Shown: positions 54,496-64,000 of the stretch, piece by piece | Numbering within the stretch: the first letter of the stretch is position 1 | Layout: every line of letters begins with the position of its first letter | Origin: Cacajao melanocephalus | Taxonomy: Eukaryota > Chordata > Mammalia > Primates > Pitheciidae | DNA length: 64,000 bases | Assembly: GCA_963573385.1 (NCBI GenBank) | Contig: CAUYLG010022082.1 | Span: forward strand, 1-64,000 | Direction: 5' to 3' | Notes under the pieces: model-generated | The model's input: the letters and a program-made list of their open reading frames with translations, nothing else | The model's database searches: none | What the model was told of the DNA's origin: nothing | Position numbers and translations under genes: made by a program

Positions 54496-54841
54496 ACTGG
54501 AAATTCTTCACTGGTTTTCCATGGACTTCTTATAAAAACTCACAGGACCTGGCCAGTTATGAAAGTCTCATTTAAGCCTTTATGTTTAGTTGACACGACA
54601 CTACTATTATTGTGGAATCTGACCTGGCCACTGACCAATGCAGATACATATATATCTGCCTGGTAATGCATCTCAAGAAAAAAAGGGATTGTGATTATAC
54701 TAAGGTAGTCCCATGGCATCCAATGTGAATTATCAGAAGGTGGTCAGAACTGAGAGCAGGCTTAGGCACTGCCACTTGTTACCTCTAAAATCAAATGACA
54801 AATCAATAGACCTAGTATACCATGCCATTTACATGTAGCCA

Positions 54842-55080
54842 GACTGAGCTAAGCTATGTGGATGCAAAGGCATAAGAATGATATAATGGACTCTGGGGAC
54901 TCGAGTGAGGAAAGACTGAGATGAGAGTGAGGGATAAAACACTACATATTGGGTACAGTGTAGGCTGCCTGGGCAACAGGTGTACTAAAATCTCAGAAAC
55001 CAACACTAAAGAACTTATCCATGTAACAAAAAACCACCTGTGCCCCCAAAACTACTGAAATAAAAATAAAAATTAAAAAT
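54842..55080 (+). mobile_element. 5'-truncated L1 3' end with TSD
   Basis: CTAAGCTATGTGGATGCAAAGGCATAAGAATGATATAATGGACT, 'gataaaacactacatattgg' and AACTTATCCATGTAACAAAAAACCACCTGTGCCCCC are L1 3' UTR words of the L1PB/L1MA type. The tail is AAAAT-rich. Flanked by ATGTAGCCA (54833-54841 and 55083-55091). Confidence 0.9.
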
Positions 55081-55091
55081 AAATGTAGCCA

Positions 55092-57065
55092 AACCAATAT
55101 CATCTTGTACTTGAAAGGGAAAGAAAAATCCACTTGTCTGCTTAAGTAATACCATTCTTACTGCTGAATGAGACATTGTAATTTAAGACTGCCATGACTC
55201 AGGATTGTCAGTTCTAGAGCAGAAAGCATTTAATATCTTTACAGCTGCTTAAGAGTTCTTTCTATTAAAAACAGCATTCAATATACGCTTCCTGAATAAG
55301 AAATTGACCTTCTATACTCCAATAATATACTTTAAAAGACAAAATCGTAGAATTCTTGAAGCCAGAAGGAATTTTAATAAGCTATTAATTCAAATTCCCA
55401 CCTATGAGTAGGACTTCATCTAAAGTCAGTTGTTCAGCAAATGTCTAGGAAGGAGTTGTCTGATCTTCCGTTGGCTGGTCCAGTACCTCAGCAGAACTAT
55501 TGTTAGAAAAGTCATCCTTGTTATTCCTCAGCTTTGTCTCTGGCCCTTTAAACCCCCTAGGTACTTTTCCGGCATTGAACAAACCAATAACAGACAAGTT
55601 AGGCCAGATGAACATGTATCTGTGCTAGGACAACCCAAGTGACCCAGGGCCACTTGCCTAGAGTTGGCCTCTTGCCACCTGTTTCCATAGTCTGGTTCTA
55701 TGCTTTGGAATTTGATATCTGACTCCGATTTCTTCACTCATTCAATGATCTATTTGGCCTCCTGGCTTTGGCCTATGAATCCTGGATTTCTGATGAAATC
55801 TTACTATGCACACTCCTGATTTCAGCATCACCTGCTGCTTTAGAGGAAATAGCCAATCCATCAGCCAGCCTCTCCCTATGGCTCTCCCATCAGCCAGCTT
55901 AGTTTTCTCTAAAACCTTTATTGCTTTCTTTGCCTGCCCACCCTGCAGAGCTGATTCTGCCCCACCAACCAGAGACAGGTACTCCGACAATTTGTCAGCT
56001 AAGTCTCATTACTTCAGATGAATTTTGCATTCCTGATTATATATTCTATTAAGATACAGAATATTTGGAGACCATCCTTCATATAATCATATTCCTTTAA
56101 AAAAACATAATACTTTTTTTTTCAAAATGAGATAGAATGTGTTAGAAACACCACTGACATTAATTATATTTCTGTGAATTATAACCATTCAAGTCAACTC
56201 AACTGAATGACAATATTTGGAATAGCAAACCAAGGACATAATAGAAAGAGAAACATAAACTATAATCTTTCTATTAATATAAAGGGAAATCTAGATAATA
56301 GTTTTTATTCCAATTAAGGACAAGTCTACATGCCACAAAATAAAGTAAAAGGCTATGTAACCACCAGGTAAAACATACACGACCAAGAGACAGAAAGAGA
56401 AAAAAGTGGCAAACACCTCATTCCCCTGCTCTCCCACCACACAATTTGATAAATAGGATATCTGGAGAATTAACCTAAAAAATGGAAACTGATCAGAAAA
56501 CAACAATCATATTGGGTAACAGATGAAATTGTCATTTTAGGCAGAGACCATAATTAAAGCCACAGAAATCACAGAAAAGGTATAAAGAATTACTTGAACT
56601 CAGTAGGAAATGATTCTAAAAAAATAAACAAGACTTTGCCAAGAACCAAAAAATACTATGCATAATATAAATGTTTTGTGTTCTTTTCAAGAAATGGCTT
56701 TCTGTCCTTTTATTCTTTTAAAGGCTTCTATTTTCTATTCACTCAGAATTACTCATTCAAAATCCTCTTCATATGGGGTTGTTAATAACGTCCATCTACA
56801 AGCAAAACATATCCACGTACAAATGTACATATTTTGGCTTTTTCTCTTGGTCTTTATTGGATACATTATAGGTAAATGTCATGATGCTGTGCCGCTGAGA
56901 TCTAACACCAAGGGATATCTTTGTTTGTGTACATTTTTCTTTTACTTGTTCTTTGAGAAAGACAGTAAAACATGCTGGAGCCACTATAGTTTAAGTTTGT
57001 TTGAAATGATACGTAAAAGACAGAAATGGAAAGCTGGAAACAGCAGTGTTAATCAAGAAACTTAT
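55092..57065. other. AT-rich intergenic DNA with a 165-codon frame
   Basis: No repeat family is recognised. The longest frame of the window, 56658-57155 (165 codons), is rich in Phe/Tyr/Leu with one hydrophobic stretch (around residues 58-70, FWLFLLVFIGYIIG). Its last third lies in the duplicated segment at 57066. No family is recognised and there is no sign of promoter or splice structure. It is probably chance in AT-rich DNA. Confidence 0.45.
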
Positions 57066-57207
57066 CAAGGCACTGGCCTTACGACCTACAGACATTACAA
57101 AAATAATACCATTTACCACTCTGTTTTACCCCATATTTTTAATGGGTTGCATTAAAAATATCAGTCAAAGGCTACTACCTGTCCTTTCATATATATATAT
57201 ATTTTTT
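57066..57207 (+). repeat. Duplicated 125-bp segment, copy 1
   Basis: Matches 58360-58481 with about five substitutions and one deleted base. Both copies run into an AT run and then a T run; here the runs are short (about 57189-57207). Confidence 0.93.
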
Positions 57208-57314
57208 TAAAACAAACCAACCACAGTCATTTTTATTTTAAATTTTCATAGTTTGTGCAACATCAATTTTTTGGCATTAACTTTGATTTTTAAAAATATG
57301 ACATGCAAGACAAT

Positions 57315-58014
57315 AGCTGCTGGAGAGGATGTGGAGAAATAGGACTGCTTTTACACTGTTGGTGGAGTGCAAATTAGTTCAACCATTGTGGAAGACAGTG
57401 TGGCATTCCTCAAGGATCTAGAACTAGAAATACCATTTGACCCAGCAATCCCATTACTGGGTATACACCCAAAGGATTATAAATCACTCTATTATAAAGA
57501 CACATGCACACGTATGTTTACTGCAGCACTGTTCACAATAGCAAAGACTTGGAACCAACTCAAATGCCCATCAATGACAGACTGGATAAAGAAAAGGTGG
57601 CACATATACACCATGGAATACTATGCAGCCGTAAAAAAAGGTGAGTTCATGTCTTTTGCAGGGACATGGATGAAGCTGGAAACCATCATTCTCAGCAAAC
57701 TGACACAAGAACAGAAAACCAAACACCACATGTTCTCACTCATAAGTAGGTATTGAATAATGAGAACACATGGGCACAGGGAGGGGAACATAACACACCG
57801 GGGCCTGTCAGGGGGTGGGGGGCTAGGGGAGGGATAGCAGCGGGTCGGGGGATAGGGGAGCAATAGCATTAGGAGAAATACCTAATGTAGATGACAGGAC
57901 GATGGATGCAGCAAACCATCAAGGCATGTGTATACCTATGTAACAAACATGCATATTCTGCACATGTACCCCAGAACTTAGAGCATAATAATTAAAAATA
58001 AATAAATAAATAAA
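57315..58014 (+). mobile_element. Primate L1 (L1PA-like) 3' end, 5'-truncated
   Basis: Contains GCTGGAGAGGATGTGGAGAAATAGGA, the end of ORF2, a double G-rich stretch (about 57808-57865), 'tgtgtatacctatgtaacaa', CATATTCTGCACATGTACCCC and an (AAAT)n tail. It is the least decayed L1 in the window. Confidence 0.95.
57367..57756 (+). pseudogene. L1 ORF2 C-terminal remnant (129 codons)
   Basis: The frame carries the ORF2p C-terminal words PFDPAIPLLGIHPKDYKS, AALFTIAKTW, WIKKRWHIYTMEYYAAVK and FAGTWMKLE, and ends at the usual ORF2 stop region. The endonuclease and reverse transcriptase domains are absent because of 5' truncation, so it is non-functional. Confidence 0.92.
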
Positions 58015-58235
58015 CATAGGAAGATGGAGATCAAGCTTGTTTGGTTCAGTTCAATAGTGAGTTATTGATTATCTACTCTATGCTGTACACTATAGGTATA
58101 TACAGTGTTGAATAGTATATGGGATTTATTTTAAAAGCTAAATCATCATATCAAGTAAAGCACTCTTATTCAACTATTAATTCAATTAATTGATTTGAAA
58201 TTTTAAAAATATTGCATTCAAATATTACTTTTATA

Positions 58236-58355
58236 TATTTTTTTTTATTGTGTTTTAGGTTTTAGGGTATATGTGAAGAACATGCAAGATTGTTGCATAG
58301 GTACACACATGGCAATGTGGTTTCCTGCCTTCCTCCCCATCACCTATATCTGGTA
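58236..58355 (-). mobile_element. Short L1 3' end, antisense
   Basis: TTTTTTTTATTGTGTTTTAGGTTTTAGGGTATATGTG, CATGCAAGATTGTTGCATAGG and TACACACATGGCAATGTGG match the antisense end of an L1 3' UTR, about 120 bp, ending against copy 2 of the duplicated segment. Confidence 0.82.
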
Positions 58356-58359
58356 TTAC

Positions 58360-58477
58360 CAAGGCACTGGCCTTACAACCTACAGAGATACAAAAATAAT
58401 GCCATTTACCACTTTGTTTTACCCCATATTTTTAATGGGTTGCATTAAAAATATCAATCAAAGGCTACTACCTGTCC

Positions 58478-58481
<4 letters not shown>
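58360..58481 (+). repeat. Duplicated 125-bp segment, copy 2
   Basis: See copy 1 at 57066. The junction on the left is with the antisense L1 end. Confidence 0.93.

Positions 58482-58527
<46 letters not shown>
58482..58527. repeat. (AT)n microsatellite
   Basis: About 22 uninterrupted AT units follow copy 2 and precede the T run of the Alu fragment. Confidence 0.95.
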
Positions 58528-58535
<8 letters not shown>

Positions 58536-58652
58536 TTTTAAGATGGGGTTTCACCATGTTGGCCAGGATGGTCTCGATCTCCTGACCTCATGATCTGCCC
58601 ACCTCGGCCTCCCAAAGTGCTGGGATTACAGGCATGAGTCACCACACTCAGC
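58528..58652 (-). mobile_element. Alu left arm, antisense
   Basis: Only the antisense left monomer is present (GATGGGGTTTCACCATGTTG ... GTCACCACACTCAGC). TGTCCTTTCATAT occurs before the AT run (58473-58485) and after the Alu (58653-58665), consistent with a target duplication. Confidence 0.93.
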
Positions 58653-58665
58653 TGTCCTTTCATAT

Positions 58666-59054
58666 TAATTGCCTCAACCTTCTACATTGAAAATTATTGT
58701 TGAACAGATGGCTTCCTGTACTTAGGGAGTGTGAGATTGAGGTTTACTGATGCATCTGTTAAACTAAACATGCATGTAATCAATAAAAGATTTAGCACTT
58801 ACTGAAAGTAATTATGGTTTTCTTCCTGCAAGTGCTATCCTAAGACCCTCTAAGTATTTGAAATTTTTTATAGGTTAGCCTTTTCTCTGCTTTTATTGGC
58901 CTTCCTCTTAGGGATATTTCCTGGTCTTCTTTTTGCCTGGGTCCTACAGTAGATTAAGAAAGAGACAGGGATGTGCAGCAGTGGAAGGAGACACACATTG
59001 CCAACTCAACTCCTCTCCACCTCCACAATCCAATCTGCCATTATCTCTTGCCTA
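58666..59054. other. Intergenic DNA, nothing recognised
   Basis: No gene or repeat is recognised. Confidence 0.4.
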
Positions 59055-59360
59055 GAGACTAATCTCTTCTTACTTTTCCTCTTGAATCCATTCAGTCAGT
59101 GTTCTATTATGTCGCCAGAGGGGTCTTTCTAAAGCAGGTGATCTCCCTACTTAAATCCCCTCTACAGTGTCTCTCTGCTACTAGGATAAAGATCAACATC
59201 CTCAACACATCAACAGAGCCCTGTAAGTTCGGTCCTGCCTTTCTTATTCATCTTTTATTCTCCATACTCCTGCCTTACAGGCCCCTTATACTTCCTCATG
59301 TGAAACAGGCTCACTTCCATCACAGAGCTTTTGTATATAATGCTGTCTCCAAGGAAAGTT
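59055..59360 (+). mobile_element. L2 fragment
   Basis: AGGGGTCTTTCTAAAGCAGGTGATCTCCCTACTTAAATCC, GGATAAAGATCAACATCCTC and CACAGAGCTTTTGTATATAATGCTGTC follow the L2 order (CTCCCCTGCTTAAAATCC ... AGGATAAAGTCCAAACTCC ... GGGCCTTTGCACATGCTGTT). Confidence 0.7.
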
Positions 59361-59757
59361 CAATATAGAGTGAGATATAGAAGAGTCCTACCAGCATTAA
59401 TATACCAGTTCAGTGTGCTCAAAATTCAATTCTTAAATTTATTCCATTCACCTCATTTATTCACTCATACATGTGAGAATGAAAACATGGAATGTGGCAC
59501 CAGCCTCATAGCTTATATTTCTGTATAACTTAGGATAGAAGGAGACACTTTGGGTGCACGAATTCTTCAAATACTGATGTAATAACTCTATTTCTTTTTT
59601 TTTCTTTTCTATTTCTTTAGAATAGGAATCTAAGATATACTTTGAAAAATATAAAAAGTGTTATCTTAAGTAGTCATCAAAATTACACCAGCAACTAATG
59701 CTACTATAATTTTTTACAGAGATCAGAAAAGATCTGGGCCAAAGCGCAGTGACACTT
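59361..59757. other. Intergenic DNA, nothing recognised
   Basis: No gene or repeat is recognised. Confidence 0.4.
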
Positions 59758-59870
59758 TTCCCTGAGATCAGGAACAAGGCAAGGATACCTACTCTTACCA
59801 AGTCTTTTCAGTATTGTACTAAAGGTTCTAGCCAGTGCAATAAGTAAAAAATGCATAAAATTGGAGAATA
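59758..59870 (+). mobile_element. Old L1 ORF2 fragment
   Basis: GATCAGGAACAAGGCAAGGATACCTACTCTTACC and AAGGTTCTAGCCAGTGCAATAAG match the ORF2 reverse-transcriptase region word GATGCCYACTCTCACCA...CTAGCCAGTGCAATAAG. Confidence 0.85.
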
Positions 59871-59924
59871 AATTAAAATACTAAAGATGTATTACAAGAA
59901 ATTTATGAAAATACAGATATGCAA

Positions 59925-61290
59925 GCATATATTTCTACCACCCAACTCCCAGGGATACCCACTGTTAATATTTTGTTATATAAACTTCTTTCTTCTATTG
60001 TTTCTATAAATATATATATATATACTTTTTACCCCAAAAAAAGATCATAGATTTTGTAGCCTGCTCTTTCTACCCAATAAGACATAGTGAACTCTTCCCA
60101 TGCCCTCAAATAGTCTTAATAGCATCATTTTTCATTGTTAAATAGTATTTCATTGTATGAATATTGAATGTCCAATACACAATTTCATCAAATTCATGCA
60201 GTTAGATATTTAAATATTTCCAAATTTTTAGTTACTATAAATGATGCAGCTTTAGTTACATAATAGCCAGATATTTATGTATTACATATCATAACTATCT
60301 GATATATATTCCAAAAAATTGAATTTCTGAATAGCATTGTAAGCACATTTTAAAGTTTTTAATTCCTATTGCCAGTTTCATATCAGGAAGTATATGTCAA
60401 TTTTTATGTCCAGAAGCAATGCATGGATAGTGGGCGTTCTATCTGCTTCCGTAAAATCTTTTGTCTGTCTCTTGATAGCATCCCCCATTTTTATGCAACA
60501 CAAACACTTTGAGGGAAGATGATCCCACTCTTAATTCCAGATAGGAGATGTAATTTAAGCCTTAGCTAAGCAATGTAACCACATGGATCCAGCTGTTGTT
60601 TCAGGGATGAGCATATGTCTCAAGTTGGGCCAATAGGGTCTAAAAAATAAACTGGGATTCTGTCAAAGGAAACTGTTTCCCTTCTGCAAAAGCTTCCAGA
60701 ATAACCCTCTCATTTACCCTGCCAGTAGGAAGCAGAGAGTCTCAGGAAATGTTGACAATCTATCTTATGTTGACAGCAATGAGAAGCCAGTCTCCGGATG
60801 AAGCCAACACTACAGAAAGCAAAGAGGAGAAATAAAAAGAAACTAGCTTCTAGATAATATTGCTGAGTCCCTGAAACAAACCCATCCTCTGGAATTCAAA
60901 TAACAAGAGTCACTAAATCTCATTTGTTAAGTTATTTTAATTGAGTTTTCTATTACTTGTAACCAAATATATCCTCGAGCCATAGAAGAGTATCTATATT
61001 ACTCATCGTAATGAACGGCAAAATCTTTTAAATATTGTAATTTTATAGAAAATTATTTTGAATCACATTTCTTTAACTACTAGTGAGGTTAAAAATACTT
61101 TCAGAAACTTACTGGTTATAGTACTTCTTCATCAATAAATTTTCTGCTAATATCTCTTTTATTTTTAATTGGTATAGTTATCTTCTTGATTTATAAAAGC
61201 TTCATATATAGAACATTAACACTTTGGCACCTGTATTACAGTTATTTTATCAATTTATTTCTTATCCCTGTTTTATATAGACAAAGCTAC
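59925..61290 (-). mobile_element. Old L1M 3' region, antisense, split by an MLT1
   Basis: CCCACTGTTAATATTTTG, 'aatagtatttcattgtatga' and AACAATTTT-type words with GTTACTATAAATGATGCAGC lie before the insert. GAGGTTAAAAATACTTTCAG and 'cttcttgatttataaaagct' lie after it. They fit the antisense L1M 3' region. Confidence 0.65.
60550..60985 (+). mobile_element. MLT1-like MaLR LTR
   Basis: TCAAGTTGGGCCAATAGGG, GGATGAAGCCAACACTACAGAAAGCAAAGAGG and TTGTTAAGTTATTTTAATTGAGTTTTCTATTACTTGTAACC match the 3' half of an old MLT1 LTR. Strongly diverged. Confidence 0.55.
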
Positions 61291-61479
61291 TAGTAATTTT
61301 CTTTCCAGTTTTATCTTTTAGTAATAAGCCTAGAAAGTCCTGCAACCCATTAAGACTACATAAATAATAAATACATTAATGGAAGGGTAAATAGTCACTG
61401 TTGAGCCTTGAAATAATGGCATAGCAGTTAAAACAGAATAAATGTTTTAAAATCTAGGGGAAAAAAGATTAAAATAAAA
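61291..61479. other. Intergenic DNA, nothing recognised
   Basis: A short AT-rich stretch. Confidence 0.3.
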
Positions 61480-62129
61480 AAGGAAAAGGTCCAAGGCCTG
61501 GGGAGATAGACACTGGAAATCCAGGAGGTGAATAATAGGAGTTACACAAGGAGAAGAGTAAAACTATAGAGGGGAGGCAGTAACTAAATAACAGGAGAAA
61601 CTGTCCCTGAGCTAAAGCCTACCGAGGGAAAAGGCTCATGTAGTTTCAGGTGAGAGTAAGAAGAAACACATACTCAGGCATCCTGAAAAATTTCTGAACT
61701 CCAAGGATAAGAAGAAAATATCACAATTTTCAAGACAGAATGTGTAAGTTATAAATAAAGAAATGAGGCTGACATCAGACACGTCATCTGCAACACTGAA
61801 ACCTAGACAATGATGGAATAATATTTTTAAGATTAGTGTGAGGGAGAAAAATGAACATCAAGAATTTGGGGACCCAGACAAAATATGAAAGAAATACATT
61901 TGTAAATACACAATGAGTCAGGGAAAATAGCACCCAAGATACAACAGAAATTCTGATCATAAACTGGGATAAAGTAGTAAATTATCTCAGCAAAATGTAG
62001 GACAATGATAGTGGAAGAGGAATGAGAAGAAATAAAATATCCCTTGTTGTTCCTTGAGAATGAAAAAAAAGGAGAAAGTAGAACAGAGAACTGAAAATGT
62101 TCTTAAGAGGAGAATAGTGTCTTTTGCAG

Positions 62130-62255
62130 ATATCTTGTTTTAATATGAAATAATAATGATAGCTATCTACATAGTATGTAATATGTACCACACACTGTTC
62201 TATTTGTATTACATATATTGTCACTTAATCCTCATGAAAGCTCTGAGTAAAACTG
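62130..62255 (+). mobile_element. MIR/L2-type fragment
   Basis: ATAATAATGATAGCTATCTACATAGTATGTAATATGTACCACACACTGTTC and TTGTCACTTAATCCTCATGAAAGCTCTGAG fit the MIR core order. Confidence 0.65.
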
Positions 62256-62584
62256 AAAGAATAAACATAAAGTGAGATGTAGAGAATATAATTAAGCTAA
62301 TCAAGTGTTGCACTAAAAGACAGACACCGTCAAAATGCATCAAGAAACAATAATTAGTTATATGGCATTTAGTGTATATATTTTAAAGCTGAAAATAAAT
62401 TAATACTACAAAATATATGAACATGGAAAGCTGTAAGACTAATAGACTCAGCTGATCAGAGAAAGCACAACCCAGGCTAGCTGTAGCTGCACAACTTCAG
62501 AAAGGCTCAGGAGAGACACCACGTGATGTTTGGGGTTCAGGGCACTTGAAAGTTTGTATAAGGAGGAATTAAAATCGCTTCTCC

Positions 62585-62790
62585 AACTCGGGACTGCCAA
62601 GGTTTGAATCCTAGTTCCACTATTTATTACCTGCATAACCTGAGACACACTGACTTCTCTGAGTTCAATTTCTTCATCTGGAAAATGAATATGATAGTGA
62701 TACCTAATTCAACTTAATACAAGCAAGCCATTAGAAGAGGGTTTGCCATACATAGTAAATTCTGAATAAAGTTTAGGTATTAATATGAGT
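62585..62790 (+). mobile_element. MIR
   Basis: GGTTTGAATCCTAGTTCCACTATTTATTACCTGCATAACCTGAG, 'caatttcttcatctggaaaa' and GCCATACATAGTAAATTCTGAATAAA run in MIR order over nearly the full element. Confidence 0.85.
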
Positions 62791-64000
62791 TCCAGAAAGA
62801 AAAAATAGAGGGAAGAAAATTATAAAAGTTATGATATTTTTAAAAACCATAATTAAAGGACATGAGTTTCCAGCTGGTGTCCAATATAATGAATGTAAGG
62901 AGACTCCTTCTAGAGCACATAATCTGTTTTTAAAATGAAAAAATCTAAAAACTCTCAAAGTGAAAAAATATGTCTCATACAAAGTATAAGAACTCAGAAT
63001 AGCATTTGACCTCTCAACAACAACTCCAAAACCAAGTGTGTCTCACAAAAATTCTAAAAGAAAAATGAAAGGATACTAAAGACATTTTCAAACATGCAAG
63101 ATCTCAAAAAAAAATTACTTCCAATGAACCATTTCTCAGGAAGCTATGAGATGTGACAAACAAAACTGAAAGCTTAAAGCAAGGAAGAGGAAGAGAGGAT
63201 TCAAAAACTAGGGGATCCAACACAAAGGACTGGTGACAGGAATTCACAGGATGGTGATGAAGGAGGTTGATGACTGCAACAAGCTTGGAAAGCAAGCAGT
63301 CCATAGTGAAGCACAATGATGGTAGGTTGCAGGAGAAATGCCTAAAAGAAAATAAATATCATTGAGAAATCATCTGTAGCTTTTAATTATGTTTTGCAAC
63401 TTGGCAAAGAATGTGAGGCTGAAAACTGGTAATAGATATTAATATATAGAAAATAAAATGAGAAGTCCTTTAAAAAAAAAAAAAAAAAAAGAAAAGAAAA
63501 TGAGAAATACAAAACAATTGCCAAATCCAGGAAAAACAAAAGGTTGAACATGCAAGATAATGTTAACATAGCACACAAAAAAAGATTCAGCTGTATATGT
63601 TTCTGTTATCATGATAATAAAAATTCTGCTTATGATTTAACCAAACATGACATCTCTATAATGAGAGGACAGAAGGAATAGAACTGTGTGCATGGTTGTG
63701 AGAGGGGATAGACATAAGAAAATTAAAACTCATCAACACTAGCAGGAAGTCGATTGATGATGTCTAAAAATGAAAAAAAAAATCAGTCATTGCAGAAATT
63801 TCTTTTCTAAAATATCCAAGAAAATAACAAAGAAAATGCCTAAAATGTTTGAAAGTAATTGCCACCAGGAAGCAGGATTTAGGACCTGCAATATTGTGTA
63901 TCTCAGGCCTTGTAATAGCCTGCATTCATTACATGACATTATGTACTTTGCTTAAAATAAAATGTAAATTTAAAACAATACAACTAAATGATGGGATGAC

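Larger units (their letters stand above)
61480..63960 (+). mobile_element. Ancient L1M (L1M5-like) mosaic with MIRs
   Basis: Words of an old L1 5'/ORF1-side region: 'tctgaactccaaggataaga' near 61695, 'cttttgcagatatcttg' lies in a gap, GACATTTTCAAACATGCAAGATCTCAAAA near 63081, CCATTTCTCAGGAAGCTATGAGATG near 63129 and 'aggaagaggaagagaggatt' near 63181. Later sequence to 63960 is very diverged and partly a guess. Confidence 0.55.

Overview
The window is primate (most likely human) nuclear DNA. About 25-30 Alu elements (J and S-like), primate L1 3' ends, MIR and L2 relics, MaLR (THE1/MST, MLT1), ERVL-type (MLT2-like) and ERV1-type LTRs, and a few DNA-transposon fossils account for most of it. I find no supportable protein-coding gene, RNA gene, CpG island or CRISPR. 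Nearly all open frames of 60-165 codons are Alu antisense frames, L1 ORF2 remnants, purine-tract frames or chance frames in AT-rich DNA. I cannot place the locus on a chromosome.

Layout. 1-12.5 kb is dense in LTRs. It holds an MLT2-like LTR ending in a (GA)n/(TA)n block, an MLT1 split by an Alu, and an ancient ERV-like repeat ('X') in two opposite copies. One X copy carries an ERV1 LTR flanked by ATTC. The other copy sits inside an MLT1 LTR and itself carries an MST/THE1 LTR. 13-18 kb has alternating Alus, an L2 and MIRs. 18.8-26.6 kb is one long decayed plus-strand L1M ORF2 mosaic cut by Alus, a primate L1 3' end, a 380-bp polypurine tract, an MLT2-like LTR and an MLT1. 26.9-27.7 kb holds an L1 insertion with an apparent 3' transduction. 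29.2-34.7 kb has further L1M pieces, two of them 5'-truncated with clear target-site duplications. 36.9-43.2 kb has MLT2-like, MLT1, hAT-like, L1M and MIR elements, an ERV1 LTR and several Alus. From 45.1 kb onward the DNA is AT-rich and Alu-poor: a minus-strand L1M ORF2 mosaic (49.3-53.9 kb) with a THE1 LTR, L2 fragments, a primate L1 at 57.3-58.0 kb lying between two copies of a 125-bp segment, and L1M relics to the end.

There are no genes to form a pathway. What can be read is a record of insertions: nesting order, target-site duplications, one transduction, one LTR patch inside an Alu, local duplications and expanded microsatellites in retroposon tails. Repeat family names are from recognition of consensus features and were not checked against a library. 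Boundaries are good to a few bases where a target-site duplication is given and to tens of bases elsewhere.
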